Shown one piece after another: positions 34,690 through 42,122 of a stretch of DNA of 64,000 bases (its first letter is position 1; every line of letters starts with the position of its first letter). The stretch covers positions 1 to 64,000 of IMG/VR virus record IMGVR_UViG_3300011115_000708. The stretch is one strand, 5' to 3'. Source of the DNA: a virus. Under the pieces are notes generated by a model. It made no database searches. It had not been told where the DNA came from and saw only the letters and a program-made list of their open reading frames with translations. The position numbers and the translations under genes are program-made.

Positions 34690-36965
34690 TCAACCAAGAG
34701 GACATCACCACTTACTTGTCCTGCCTATTTGCCAATCATGTCTGGGACAAGGACGAGTTCCTTATTACCAGAGGAGTTGGCGAGAAAGGTACGAGACAAG
34801 AGGGAATTTACGCTGAAGACCAGCATTTCCAGCCAGCCTTATTCTCGATCACAGACGCGTTGTTCTCCAGCGCCGAGCGGTATCGGGATCACTTAGTCGG
34901 CATGTTTGTCATCCCTGCAATCTTGAACGATTCAAGGGCCAAGGAGGAAAATGTGAAGCTGCTTCCAGCACTCATCCTTGATCTGGATGATGTGCCAGCA
35001 CAGCAGGCGATTGAGTGGCTTGAGGAAGAAATTGGATCGCCGTCGATGGTGGTGGCAAGCGGAGGCAATAATCAGTACGGCCCAAAGCTCCACGCCTACT
35101 ACGTCTTTGACGAGCCGCTTCCACCAGCGAACGTACTGCCACTGGTGACCAACCTAGCATCCATGCTTGGAGCAGACCCGAGTTTTGCCAGAAGGACTCA
35201 ACCGATCCGAATCCCAGGAACGATCCACCAGAAGAATGGAGAAGCGAGCTCAGTCAAGTTGTTGTCATGGAGCTCAGACACGTTCTCAGAGGATGAACTG
35301 ATCGAGAAGATCAAGAAGGCCGACCCATCGCCATGGGCATCTTCCAAGACGATGATGCCGATTGTATCGGCTGGCGTATCGTTCTCATCCACGACATCAA
35401 CAGACAGCTCGGCCTTGCTAACCACTACCATCCGCGAGGGTGGAATGGATGGGATCACTCGATGGGATGCCTTCTCAAAGGTGGCTGGACACTACCTCAG
35501 GGTGTGCCGCGAAGGCGGCATAAGCGAAGCGGAAGCATTCGCTGCTGTCTGCGGATGGACACTGGCTCACATGAGCCCACCGTGGCCAGAGGATCGTATT
35601 AAGCAGGAGTTCCGCGCTCTTCTCACAAGGGAGGTTGGAATCCGTGGCCCAATGCCAGAGATGAAGGCGTACCAGCCAATCGTGTCGGCATCTCACAAAT
35701 CAGATGGACTTAAAGCCTGGGCCGCTCACCGATGGGTGACCGCACCAATTCCGCAACACACGTTCCTGGTGGATGCACTTGTCATCAAGGGCGAGCCACA
35801 CTTGTTTGTTGCCGAGGGCGGTGCTGGAAAGACATTCCTCATCGCAGACTTGGCTATGAAGATCGCAGCTTGGCAGGATGGTGACGACACCGACTGGTGC
35901 GGCCAGAAGATCAAGAGCGGTGGTACATCAGTGCTGATCCTATGCGAGGACTCGCAGACAGAGATGCATATTCGCCTGATGGAGTTGGACAAGACTGGCC
36001 TGATCCAGAAAGCTGGTGACAAGCTCATCGTGATGCCGATGACGGCAATCGGCGGATCATTCCCGCTCACCGAGCGGAATCCAAAGACTGGACTCTCCAC
36101 CACCAGCCAGCGCTGGAGCGAAATGCTTGGTCTGTTGAAACAGCTACCAGACATCGCGCTGGTTGCCATCGACACGCTCAATTCGATCACCCACGGCGAT
36201 GAGAACTCGGCAGTGATTATCTCCGAGATGATGCGTGAGGCACACCGTGTATGCGGCGAGCTTGGCGCTGCCCTTGTGATCAACCACCACCTTCGTAAGT
36301 CGAACGAGCCGATCAAGAGCCTAGAGGATCTGCGGGATTCAATCCGTGGATCTACTGCTATTCCATCCTACTTCCGAATCAATTTCGGGATGTTCAGAGC
36401 GAATGACTGGGAGCGCAGATGCAAGGCGCTCAACGTGAAGCCAAATAAGAATGCGATCTGGCGCATGGGAATCGCCAAGTGTAACATCATGGGTCTAATT
36501 GAAGATGAGCGCACCTTGGTGCGAGTCAATGGCGGCGTAGTGGACATGACCAAGCAAGATCCATTCTCCAAGGCAGACACTGGAGAGCGAGTTTCCTGGC
36601 TCGTCTTAGCATCACAGATTGCGGCCCAGGATGGATATCCATTCAGCATGGGCGGCAAGGGGGCATCCAACGGCTACTATGTCAGACGGAACCAGCTTCC
36701 AGAGATGCTAGTGAAGCTAGGGCCAATCGAGATTGGCAAGATATTCGATGCGGCCATGGCTGGAAAGCAGCTCGTATTCGCAACTGCAAAAGGTGGAGCG
36801 TCTGCGAAATGGATCGATGTCCCCAGCGGCCCATACGCCAAGAATGACTCTGGTGAGGAGCTTGCCAAGGGTTCTTGGAAGTTCCCAGACTGGAACGAGT
36901 GGGTTTACGATCCATCTCAAGGAATCTGCGTGAAGAAAAAGAAAAATAACGAGATGACTTTGTGA
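34686..36965 (+). CDS. Primase-helicase fusion (AEP-like primase plus RecA-fold helicase), 759 aa
   Basis: N-terminal part: ALILDLDDVP carries the D-x-D metal pair (about residues 99-101). ASGGNNQYGPKLHAYYVF (about 124-141) has the S-x-H-type site. RTQPIRIPGTIH (170-181) is a third AEP primase landmark. A linker of about 150 residues with a small helical domain follows. C-terminal part: Walker A AEGGAGKTF (376-384), Walker B ALVAIDTLNS (491-500) and NHHLRKS, characteristic of the RepA/AAA_25 hexameric helicases. One polypeptide thus offers primer synthesis and unwinding. The last 90 residues are an extra domain of unknown role. Confidence 0.85.
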   Translation: MINQEDITTYLSCLFANHVWDKDEFLITRGVGEKGTRQEGIYAEDQHFQPALFSITDALFSSAERYRDHLVGMFVIPAILNDSRAKEENVKLLPALILDLDDVPAQQAIEWLEEEIGSPSMVVASGGNNQYGPKLHAYYVFDEPLPPANVLPLVTNLASMLGADPSFARRTQPIRIPGTIHQKNGEASSVKLLSWSSDTFSEDELIEKIKKADPSPWASSKTMMPIVSAGVSFSSTTSTDSSALLTTTIREGGMDGITRWDAFSKVAGHYLRVCREGGISEAEAFAAVCGWTLAHMSPPWPEDRIKQEFRALLTREVGIRGPMPEMKAYQPIVSASHKSDGLKAWAAHRWVTAPIPQHTFLVDALVIKGEPHLFVAEGGAGKTFLIADLAMKIAAWQDGDDTDWCGQKIKSGGTSVLILCEDSQTEMHIRLMELDKTGLIQKAGDKLIVMPMTAIGGSFPLTERNPKTGLSTTSQRWSEMLGLLKQLPDIALVAIDTLNSITHGDENSAVIISEMMREAHRVCGELGAALVINHHLRKSNEPIKSLEDLRDSIRGSTAIPSYFRINFGMFRANDWERRCKALNVKPNKNAIWRMGIAKCNIMGLIEDERTLVRVNGGVVDMTKQDPFSKADTGERVSWLVLASQIAAQDGYPFSMGGKGASNGYYVRRNQLPEMLVKLGPIEIGKIFDAAMAGKQLVFATAKGGASAKWIDVPSGPYAKNDSGEELAKGSWKFPDWNEWVYDPSQGICVKKKKNNEMTL

Positions 36966-37007
36966 AAAACGATTGACAGATAACTATGAAAAGCTCTCGA
37001 TAGGCAT

Positions 37008-37202
37008 ATGGAACGTAGCGAATATAAAGGGCGCAAGTTTTTTGTTGCCTATCGAGAACAAGACCGATCTTTTCGGGTTGACACTCCAGATGGATATTTC
37101 ATCTTCGACAAGAAAACCACACCAAGAAGCGCACAGCTTCAAGCCGATTACCTGAAACAAAAATATGAGCGATCCACACAGCGCAGGGAAGGGGACGAAT
37201 AG
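37008..37202 (+). CDS. Small hypothetical protein, 64 aa
   Basis: Not recognised. It starts MERSEYKGRKFFVAYREQDR and has a beta-rich first half with alternating aromatic residues (FRVDTPDGYFIFDKK) followed by a basic helix. A TTGACA sequence at 36973-36978 lies 30 bases upstream but has no convincing -10. It overlaps the next small gene by 38 bases. It is a typical early phage microgene. Confidence 0.5.
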   Translation: MERSEYKGRKFFVAYREQDRSFRVDTPDGYFIFDKKTTPRSAQLQADYLKQKYERSTQRREGDE

Positions 37203-37359
37203 ACGAGCCTATAGCTCTCAAGCATGGCATGACAACTTTGACAAGATTGACTTCTCAAAGAAGCCATTCATGGATGAGGTGAAGAAGGTCTGCAATACGG
37301 TTGGAAACTGTCAGTGTGCAGATACAGGAAACGAGATGACCCTTGATGAGATTAAGTGA
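37165..37359 (+). CDS. Small hypothetical protein, 64 aa
   Basis: Not recognised. It is polar, with Ser/Lys/Asp-rich sequence (SDPHSAGKGTNRRAYSSQAW) and a Cys-x-Cys pair near the end (NCQCADTG), which could bind metal only as a dimer. It overlaps the preceding gene in another frame by 38 bases, so one of the two may be wrong. The composition of both is plausible. There is no membrane segment. Confidence 0.45.
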   Translation: MSDPHSAGKGTNRRAYSSQAWHDNFDKIDFSKKPFMDEVKKVCNTVGNCQCADTGNEMTLDEIK

Positions 37360-37381
37360 TGAAAGTAAAACAACAGACAAC

Positions 37382-37495
37382 ATGAAAGAAATACTAACAT
37401 ACGCAGGAATATGGGTCGTTGCATCAATCGTGACGATGGTCTTCTGGAATAAATTCGTGGATCATGATGACGAAGATAACTGGCCCAAAATATGA
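37382..37495 (+). CDS. Membrane microprotein, 37 aa
   Basis: MKEILTYAGIWVVASIVTMV then FWNKFVDHDDEDNWPKI: one hydrophobic helix at about residues 5-22 and an acidic C-terminal tail. The TGA overlaps the ATG of the DUF5664 gene (37492-37495), which supports translation. The leader contains CAGAC at 37374-37378. The function is unknown. Superinfection-exclusion peptides have this build, but nothing proves it. Confidence 0.5.
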   Translation: MKEILTYAGIWVVASIVTMVFWNKFVDHDDEDNWPKI

Positions 37496-38136
37496 AAAAC
37501 AATGATCCAAAGGGTGCAATTGGCGACACCAAATCACCGCTAGGGCTAATTCCATCCTGCGCGATGGAACAGACAGCGTGGGTACATAAACTTGGAGCCA
37601 AGAAATACGGCCCATACAACTGGCGCAAGACTGGTGTCTGCGCTACTACCTATGTCAATGCCATCATGCGGCATCTCAATGCCTGGAAGGACGGCGAAAC
37701 ACTAGATCCAGAGAGTGGTTTCTCCCACCTGGCTCACATTGCCGCATCCTGCAATATCTTGATGGACGCAGACCACTGTGGAACTCTTGACGATGACCGA
37801 GACATTACCCCAGACAATCAGGTAGCATTCGATGATTTAACTCCTGTGAAGTCGTTGCCAGACGAGATGTACGACTTCATGAAAGAAGGTGATCGTGTCT
37901 GTGAAGGTGATGAAGGGTATTCTGATACTGGAGACTATTGGTTTGTCACCGCCTTCAAGACTAAGGACAACTACCGAGTTCCGAAAGGAAGAAAGTACCG
38001 CCGTATAAAGAATGGTGGATTAGAGAAAGAAAGCGTGTCTGCAGATGAATGCAAATGCGGTAGAATCAAGATCAAGCATTTCCTTTTAGGAGTAATCTGC
38101 GAAGACTGCGAAGTAAAATGGCAAGACCCATACTAA
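37492..38136 (+). CDS. DUF5664-like protein (dATP/dGTP pyrophosphohydrolase type) with zinc ribbon, 214 aa
   Basis: The first 100 residues carry the family landmarks: DTKSPLGLIPSCAMEQTAWV, then HKLGAKKYGPYNWRKTGV and YVNAIMRHLNAWKDGETLDP, and HLAHIAASCNILMD. This helical domain is found in phage proteins annotated as dATP/dGTP diphosphohydrolase N-terminal and resembles MazG/HD-like nucleotide hydrolases with acidic and His residues in helices. The C-terminal 40 residues have two Cys pairs (ECKCGRIKIK and GVICEDCEVK), a likely zinc ribbon. It may adjust nucleotide pools during infection. The substrate is inferred from the family. Confidence 0.75.
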   Translation: MKNNDPKGAIGDTKSPLGLIPSCAMEQTAWVHKLGAKKYGPYNWRKTGVCATTYVNAIMRHLNAWKDGETLDPESGFSHLAHIAASCNILMDADHCGTLDDDRDITPDNQVAFDDLTPVKSLPDEMYDFMKEGDRVCEGDEGYSDTGDYWFVTAFKTKDNYRVPKGRKYRRIKNGGLEKESVSADECKCGRIKIKHFLLGVICEDCEVKWQDPY

Positions 38137-38294
38137 TGAAACACCCATGCTCACTTTGCGGATCAACGAATTGGCCCGATCCAGAATCACTTTGTCCGTT
38201 ATGCGATGGGCCTGCCGAACCTGGCCCAGATCCAGATGAGGACTGCCCAGACCACGACTCGCATGACGAAACTATTTATCAAGAAAATATATGA
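38136..38294 (+). CDS. Zinc-ribbon microprotein, 52 aa
   Basis: MKHPCSLCGSTNWPDPESLC then PLCDGPAEPGPDPDEDCPDH shows two Cys-x-x-Cys pairs (C5/C8 and C20/C23), a classical short zinc ribbon, followed by an Asp/Pro-rich acidic tail. It overlaps the upstream stop (TAATG) and its own stop overlaps the next start (ATGA at 38291). It is clearly part of the coupled microgene chain. The role is unknown; it may contact RNA polymerase or DNA-bound proteins. Confidence 0.6.
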   Translation: MKHPCSLCGSTNWPDPESLCPLCDGPAEPGPDPDEDCPDHDSHDETIYQENI

Positions 38295-38602
38295 GTGATA
38301 CACCAGAAACAGATAATCAATCATTCGTTGCAGAACATAACCTCGGTAAAGAACTATGCGTCGAGGCGTGGTTTTGTGAAATCATGGAACGCGAACGAGA
38401 TGCGTGGAAATTGAACTCTCAATCAAATCGTGATGAATATCATAGATTGATGATTGAAGTAGATGATCAGAATTTTCTAATTAAGAACATCATCAAATTA
38501 CTGGAAATACCGGAGAATCTATCTAAGGCAGAACATGGTGCTAAAATACATAGAACCATCAAAGAACTGCTTGAGATAAAAAAATACTGCAAAGTACCCT
38601 AA
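38291..38602 (+). CDS. Hypothetical coiled-coil protein (MSDTPETD family), 103 aa
   Basis: The start MSDTPETDNQSFVAEHNLGK and the later MERERDAWKLNSQSN belong to a common phage type in which an MSDTPETD opening precedes a segment like ARxLERERDxA and a coiled coil. A second gene with the same opening lies at 39663. Function is unknown for the family. It overlaps the zinc-ribbon gene by four bases. Confidence 0.6.
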   Translation: MSDTPETDNQSFVAEHNLGKELCVEAWFCEIMERERDAWKLNSQSNRDEYHRLMIEVDDQNFLIKNIIKLLEIPENLSKAEHGAKIHRTIKELLEIKKYCKVP

Positions 38603-38613
38603 CACAACCAGCG

Positions 38614-38721
38614 ATGGACTTGATCGAAGTCGCCTCGACCGATAAACGAGGAAACGCAGGTAGAGAATCCTGCTCGCTGACCACTTTTATGAGAGAACAA
38701 AACAACGACGACGAACCATGA
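38614..38721 (+). CDS. Putative microprotein, 35 aa
   Basis: The frame reads MDLIEVASTDKRGNAGRESC then SLTTFMREQNNDDEP. It is polar and unrecognised. Support comes from its four-base overlap with the next gene (ATGA at 38718) and from filling an otherwise empty gap. It could also be a leader whose translation re-initiates on the next gene. Weak call. Confidence 0.35.
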   Translation: MDLIEVASTDKRGNAGRESCSLTTFMREQNNDDEP

Positions 38722-39080
38722 ACAATCCACCAATGACCGAACCCGAAGCGAGAACCGTGGCACTCCTTCGGATGCACTTTGGCTGCACTTTCGGAAAACT
38801 CGCTATGTGCTGCCAAGCATTATGGGATGCTAACCGCTGTGAGGAAATTACTGGATACCGATATGGCTCCCCAATGGGGCAAGCTATGGTAATCGCAATG
38901 GAAGATCACTTCCAGCTAGAACGCTGCGAGTCTGACAACATGAGCATGGGCGAGCAACGATGCGCAACTTGCGGACTGTCTCAGGTGGCAATTAGCCGAT
39001 CGCACGATACGCCCAAGCAATGCGGGTTCTGCGGAGAGTTTGCTTCGATGTGGAATTCTATCAATCCGAACGAACCATGA
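38718..39080 (+). CDS. Zinc-finger-like hypothetical protein, 120 aa
   Basis: The C-terminal half has two Cys pairs, RCATCGLSQ and KQCGFCGEF, spaced by about 22 residues, a probable zinc ribbon. The N-terminal half is helical (EARTVALLRMHFGCTFGKLA, WDANRCEEITGYRYGSPMGQ) with three more Cys. No enzyme motif is visible. It overlaps both neighbours by four bases, consistent with coupled translation through the chain. Confidence 0.55.
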   Translation: MNNPPMTEPEARTVALLRMHFGCTFGKLAMCCQALWDANRCEEITGYRYGSPMGQAMVIAMEDHFQLERCESDNMSMGEQRCATCGLSQVAISRSHDTPKQCGFCGEFASMWNSINPNEP

Positions 39081-39403
39081 ACATTATCCTAAATAAAGAA
39101 CAGGAAGACAGCATTGTTATAAGCTATCAAGAAGCTATTACTGCTGCAATTAAAGCTGCAGTAGATAAAGAACTTAGCTCAATTAGGAATGATTGGAAAA
39201 TTCATGATCAAGTTCAACAATTTGTGCGAAAACAGTTTGGAGAAATGTTGAACTCAATTATTGCTGAAAAGCTAATAGAACGAGAGTTAGTTGAAGAACT
39301 GGTTAAAGAAAAACTAGCATCCTCAATTAAAAGTCGTCTTACCAAACAACTAAATGCTTTGTCAAAAGCAGAAATAGCAATTGAACACGAAGGAGATTTA
39401 TGA
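39077..39403 (+). CDS. Hypothetical helical protein, 108 aa
   Basis: It is almost entirely predicted helix, rich in Glu, Lys, Ile and Ala (QEAITAAIKAAVDKELSSIR, IAEKLIERELVEELVKEKLA). Heptad spacing suggests a coiled coil. I chose Met 39077 because of the four-base overlap with the upstream stop; a longer frame from 39020 would intrude on that gene. It is AT-richer than its neighbours to the left. The function is unknown. Confidence 0.55.
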   Translation: MNIILNKEQEDSIVISYQEAITAAIKAAVDKELSSIRNDWKIHDQVQQFVRKQFGEMLNSIIAEKLIERELVEELVKEKLASSIKSRLTKQLNALSKAEIAIEHEGDL

Positions 39404-39666
39404 ATAAAGAAAACGCACATTTATACCTACCGCTTGTGCAAGCACTGGCAGAAGGGAAAACGATTCAATTCAATCAAGGCGACGCATGGATAGACGCTGC
39501 AACTAATGCTGATTTCAAGTGGTTGGACAGTCCTGACAATTACCGCGTGAAGCCAGAACCGCGCACATGGAGTTTCTGGTTAGATAAAAAAGGAAATTTG
39601 TGGCATTACCACATAACTCCACTTGCTGATTGGAAACGCATCACCGTGCAGGAGGTGCTGGAATGA
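39400..39666 (+). CDS. Conserved phage hypothetical protein, 88 aa
   Basis: YLPLVQALAEGKTIQFNQGD, AWIDAATNADFKWLDSPDNY, then RVKPEPRTWSFWL is a widely shared phage pattern: a helix, then QxxxGxWxD, F, PxxYRxKPEPR. These small proteins are usually annotated as unknown and carry a beta-strand pair with a Trp signature. It overlaps both flanking genes by four bases. Confidence 0.65.
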   Translation: MNKENAHLYLPLVQALAEGKTIQFNQGDAWIDAATNADFKWLDSPDNYRVKPEPRTWSFWLDKKGNLWHYHITPLADWKRITVQEVLE

Positions 39667-39863
39667 GCGACACGCCAGAAACAGATGCGGCAGAAATCGT
39701 TCTTTCTCCATTAGAAGGCGATCAGTGGGTTCGAGCTGACGTTGCCCGTAGGCTAGAACGCGAGCGTAATATAGCTTTTGCTGACATCAATTTGCTTTGC
39801 GACAAAGTATTGGAATTGAATACACTGCTGCAAGCACATGGAATTATCGAACACGAAAACTAA
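39663..39863 (+). CDS. Hypothetical protein (MSDTPETD family), 66 aa
   Basis: It opens MSDTPETDAAEIVLSPLEGD, then VRADVARRLERERNIAFADI, and ends in a short coiled coil. It is the same type as the gene at 38291 (identical first eight residues), so the pair may be paralogues or two independent members of a common phage family. I chose ATG 39663 for the ATGA overlap with the upstream gene. Confidence 0.6.
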   Translation: MSDTPETDAAEIVLSPLEGDQWVRADVARRLERERNIAFADINLLCDKVLELNTLLQAHGIIEHEN

Positions 39864-39864
39864 A

Positions 39865-40215
39865 ATGACTGACAAACAAATAAACCAACGGATCGCGGAA
39901 GCGTGTGGGTGGAAATTGAAATCAAATGGATTAAATCCCATGTGGTCTTGGCAAAATGAATCTCTAACTCACAGAATAAAGTGGGTAGCTAACAAAGAAA
40001 TGGCTTCTCAAGGAGTATTGCCAAACTATGTAAACGACCTAAACGCCATGCACGAAGTTCAGAAGGTGCTAACAAATACTCAATGGGGAGTTTATGTTAA
40101 TTACCTAACTGCTACCACAAAACATGATTACAGACGAGCGTGTGCTGAGGCATCCGCTCGCCAACGAGCAGAAGCCTTCCTAAGGACACTTGGAAGATGG
40201 GAGGAGGAAGTATGA
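39865..40215 (+). CDS. Phage ABA-sandwich-domain protein (DUF2591-like), 116 aa
   Basis: MTDKQINQRIAEACGWKLKS, PNYVNDLNAMHEVQKVL and RACAEASARQRAEAFLRTLG match the phage ABA sandwich pattern: an INxxIAEACGW opening, PxYxxDLNAMHE in the middle and an ASAxQRAEAFLR end. The function is unknown, but the family is very common among early phage genes. I chose ATG 39865, two bases after the previous stop, over a longer frame from 39838. Confidence 0.75.
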   Translation: MTDKQINQRIAEACGWKLKSNGLNPMWSWQNESLTHRIKWVANKEMASQGVLPNYVNDLNAMHEVQKVLTNTQWGVYVNYLTATTKHDYRRACAEASARQRAEAFLRTLGRWEEEV

Positions 40216-40294
40216 ATGCGAAACATCACGCTTTCAGGAGAATCAATACTTTCAGCATTTGCTGAAATCGACAAAACTTACCAAACACAAAACG

Positions 40295-40546
40295 ATGGAA
40301 ATTGAACTACAAATCTGGAAATCAAAAGCAGAAGGTTATTTGCAAGACTACCTCGATGCTCTGAAGCGCATGGATAAGATCTCAGCCGATCGCGACCTCT
40401 GGAAAGCTGAAGCGACTCGCTGGCGCGATATGTATCTCCAGTACGACGAAATGCTGGAGGGACAAGTGCAAGAATCAGTGAACAAGATCAACAAGATCTG
40501 GGAAGATCTCAATGAGCTCAAAAAGAAAGTCGAGGACGAACTGTGA
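40295..40546 (+). CDS. Small coiled-coil protein, 83 aa
   Basis: MEIELQIWKSKAEGYLQDYL, DALKRMDKISADRDLWKAEA then VNKINKIWEDLNELKKKVED: charged heptads throughout, with Trp at regular intervals. An upstream in-frame start at 40190 would overlap the previous gene and has a different composition, so I prefer 40295. Its stop overlaps the GTG start of the zinc-finger gene. It is unrecognised and may be a structural or regulatory early protein. Confidence 0.55.
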   Translation: MEIELQIWKSKAEGYLQDYLDALKRMDKISADRDLWKAEATRWRDMYLQYDEMLEGQVQESVNKINKIWEDLNELKKKVEDEL

Positions 40547-41124
40547 GAATAAACCCAATACACGCGCAGCGTGACCTAGATAAAGTCAAGATGCAGTGGT
40601 GTAGGACTTGCAAGACTGATAAGCCTACATCGGCATTCTATAAGTGCCATCGCACCAAGTGCATGGACTGCAAGCGTGAGGAGAAACGACTGAAGCTACG
40701 CAACACAGTCAAAGACTTCTGTCACTCATGCAGCACATGGAAACCAGAGACATCGTTCGGAGTAAATACCCGAGGTGATGAGCGACTGAAGACCTGCAAG
40801 TCATGCACAAAGGCAAAGGATGATCGGATGCCAGCAAGCATTAGAGAGATCCAGATTAAGCCACTGCCGGTCATCTCTAAGGAGAATCGATGGCATCTGC
40901 ACCAAGGTACTGTGACGCTCTTCATCGTAGGCCCAGGAGAGTTCGCCATGCACAAGTGTTCCGAGCCAGTTTACCGAGGAAAAATTGGCACTCCCGAGGA
41001 GCGGGAGATTGCCAAGACCGCGATTGCCATGCTCAATGCCGACATCCAGAATAATCTTGACGCTGGGCCGGAAGCAATTCAAGAAACACTCATCAAGGCG
41101 AAAGCCAAACATCAAACAAAATGA
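40543..41124 (+). CDS. Zinc-finger protein with two Cys4 clusters, 193 aa
   Basis: Starts at GTG overlapping the previous stop. Two clusters are clear: QWCRTCKTDKPTSAFYKCHR with TKCMDCKREE, and DFCHSCSTWKPETSF with LKTCKSCTKAKD. Each has two CxxC pairs about 15-20 residues apart. This HNH-like ribbon layout (CxxCKxxKPxxxFYK) is common in phage proteins upstream of endonucleases or methyltransferases. The C-terminal half (GTVTLFIVGPGEFAMHKC) is unrecognised. The lack of an HNH triad argues against nuclease activity. It may be a DNA-binding or recruiting factor for the methyltransferase that follows. Confidence 0.65.
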   Translation: MRINPIHAQRDLDKVKMQWCRTCKTDKPTSAFYKCHRTKCMDCKREEKRLKLRNTVKDFCHSCSTWKPETSFGVNTRGDERLKTCKSCTKAKDDRMPASIREIQIKPLPVISKENRWHLHQGTVTLFIVGPGEFAMHKCSEPVYRGKIGTPEEREIAKTAIAMLNADIQNNLDAGPEAIQETLIKAKAKHQTK

Positions 41125-42122
41125 CATGGATACTACCAAAGCAGTTACACACGTTAGCCTCTGTGCAGGGTACGGAGGCATTGATCTCGGACTCAACAGA
41201 GCAATCCCAAATTTACTCACAGTTGCTTTTAGTGAGATCGAAGCATTCGCCTGTGCAAACTTGGTCTCGAAAATGGAAGCGGGACTCATGGACTGCGCTC
41301 CTGTGTGGACGGATCTTAAAAACTTCCCATACGAGCAATTTCACGGACGAGTGGACATCCTTTCTGGGGGTTACCCATGTCAGCCATTCTCAGCAGCAGG
41401 GAAGCGAGCGGGAGCAGACGACCCAAGACACCTCTGGCCTTTTATCGCAGAAGGAATTCGACTTATGCGACCCAAGATGTGCTTCTTCGAGAATGTCGAA
41501 GGACACATTACGTTGGGACTCTCCAGCGTCATCAGCGACTTGGAAGAACTGGGTTACAAGGTGTCGTGGGGAGTATTCAGCGCGGCTGAATGCGGTGCGC
41601 CACACCAACGGAAGCGTGTCTTCATCTTGGCCTACTGCCAGCAGCAGGGATTGGAAGGATTCAGCGGGCATGGCAACCTCGTCAATCAACAAGGATGGAT
41701 CGGACAGGAACCGGATCGATCAACTGCCAAGGGCAGTATTTCACGATCATGGGAGGTCGTTAGTTGGGCAGCCGACTGCAATGAGGATGACGAATGCTCA
41801 ATCTGCGGACTTGAATACGCAGAAGAATGCCAATGCTTTGGCCCAACGCAAGACGGCATTGAGTATGAAGAATTCGATGGGGTCTTGTATGGGCGACCAG
41901 AACAATTCTGGCCGAGCAGACCAACTCAGCCACAATTTCCAGGAGAACCACCAAGAGTCAATCAAGCTCAATCCACGTTGGGTAGAGACATTGATGGGAC
42001 TTCCAGTAGGATGGACACTCCCGAGTTGTACACAACCTGTGACAATCGAACCGACGAGTTACGATTGCTTGGCAACGGAGTCGTGCCAGCAGTTACCGAG
42101 CGAGCATTTAGAACTCTTTTAA
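41121..42122 (+). CDS. Second long reading frame over the methyltransferase: companion protein of phage Dcm-type genes, 333 aa
   Basis: This frame lies almost wholly on top of the methyltransferase in another frame. Its start makes an ATGA overlap with the upstream gene. It is not random sequence. SSSWPTASSRDWKDSAGMA, then DQLPRAVFH and near the end LNPRWVETLMGLPVGWTLPS, are landmarks of a conserved phage protein type usually annotated next to or as part of cytosine methyltransferases. GEYSARLNAVRHTNGS upstream also fits. There is no methyltransferase motif I in this frame. Function is unknown. If translated, about 1 kb of DNA encodes two conserved proteins at once. The alternative is a decayed or artefactual frame. 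Confidence 0.55.
   Translation: MTWILPKQLHTLASVQGTEALISDSTEQSQIYSQLLLVRSKHSPVQTWSRKWKRDSWTALLCGRILKTSHTSNFTDEWTSFLGVTHVSHSQQQGSEREQTTQDTSGLLSQKEFDLCDPRCASSRMSKDTLRWDSPASSATWKNWVTRCRGEYSARLNAVRHTNGSVSSSWPTASSRDWKDSAGMATSSINKDGSDRNRIDQLPRAVFHDHGRSLVGQPTAMRMTNAQSADLNTQKNANALAQRKTALSMKNSMGSCMGDQNNSGRADQLSHNFQENHQESIKLNPRWVETLMGLPVGWTLPSCTQPVTIEPTSYDCLATESCQQLPSEHLELF

Noticed and set aside
36973-37000. Promoter at TTGACA before the 37008 gene
   Set aside because: The -35 is perfect, but no acceptable -10 lies 15-19 bases downstream, so it is not listed as a feature.
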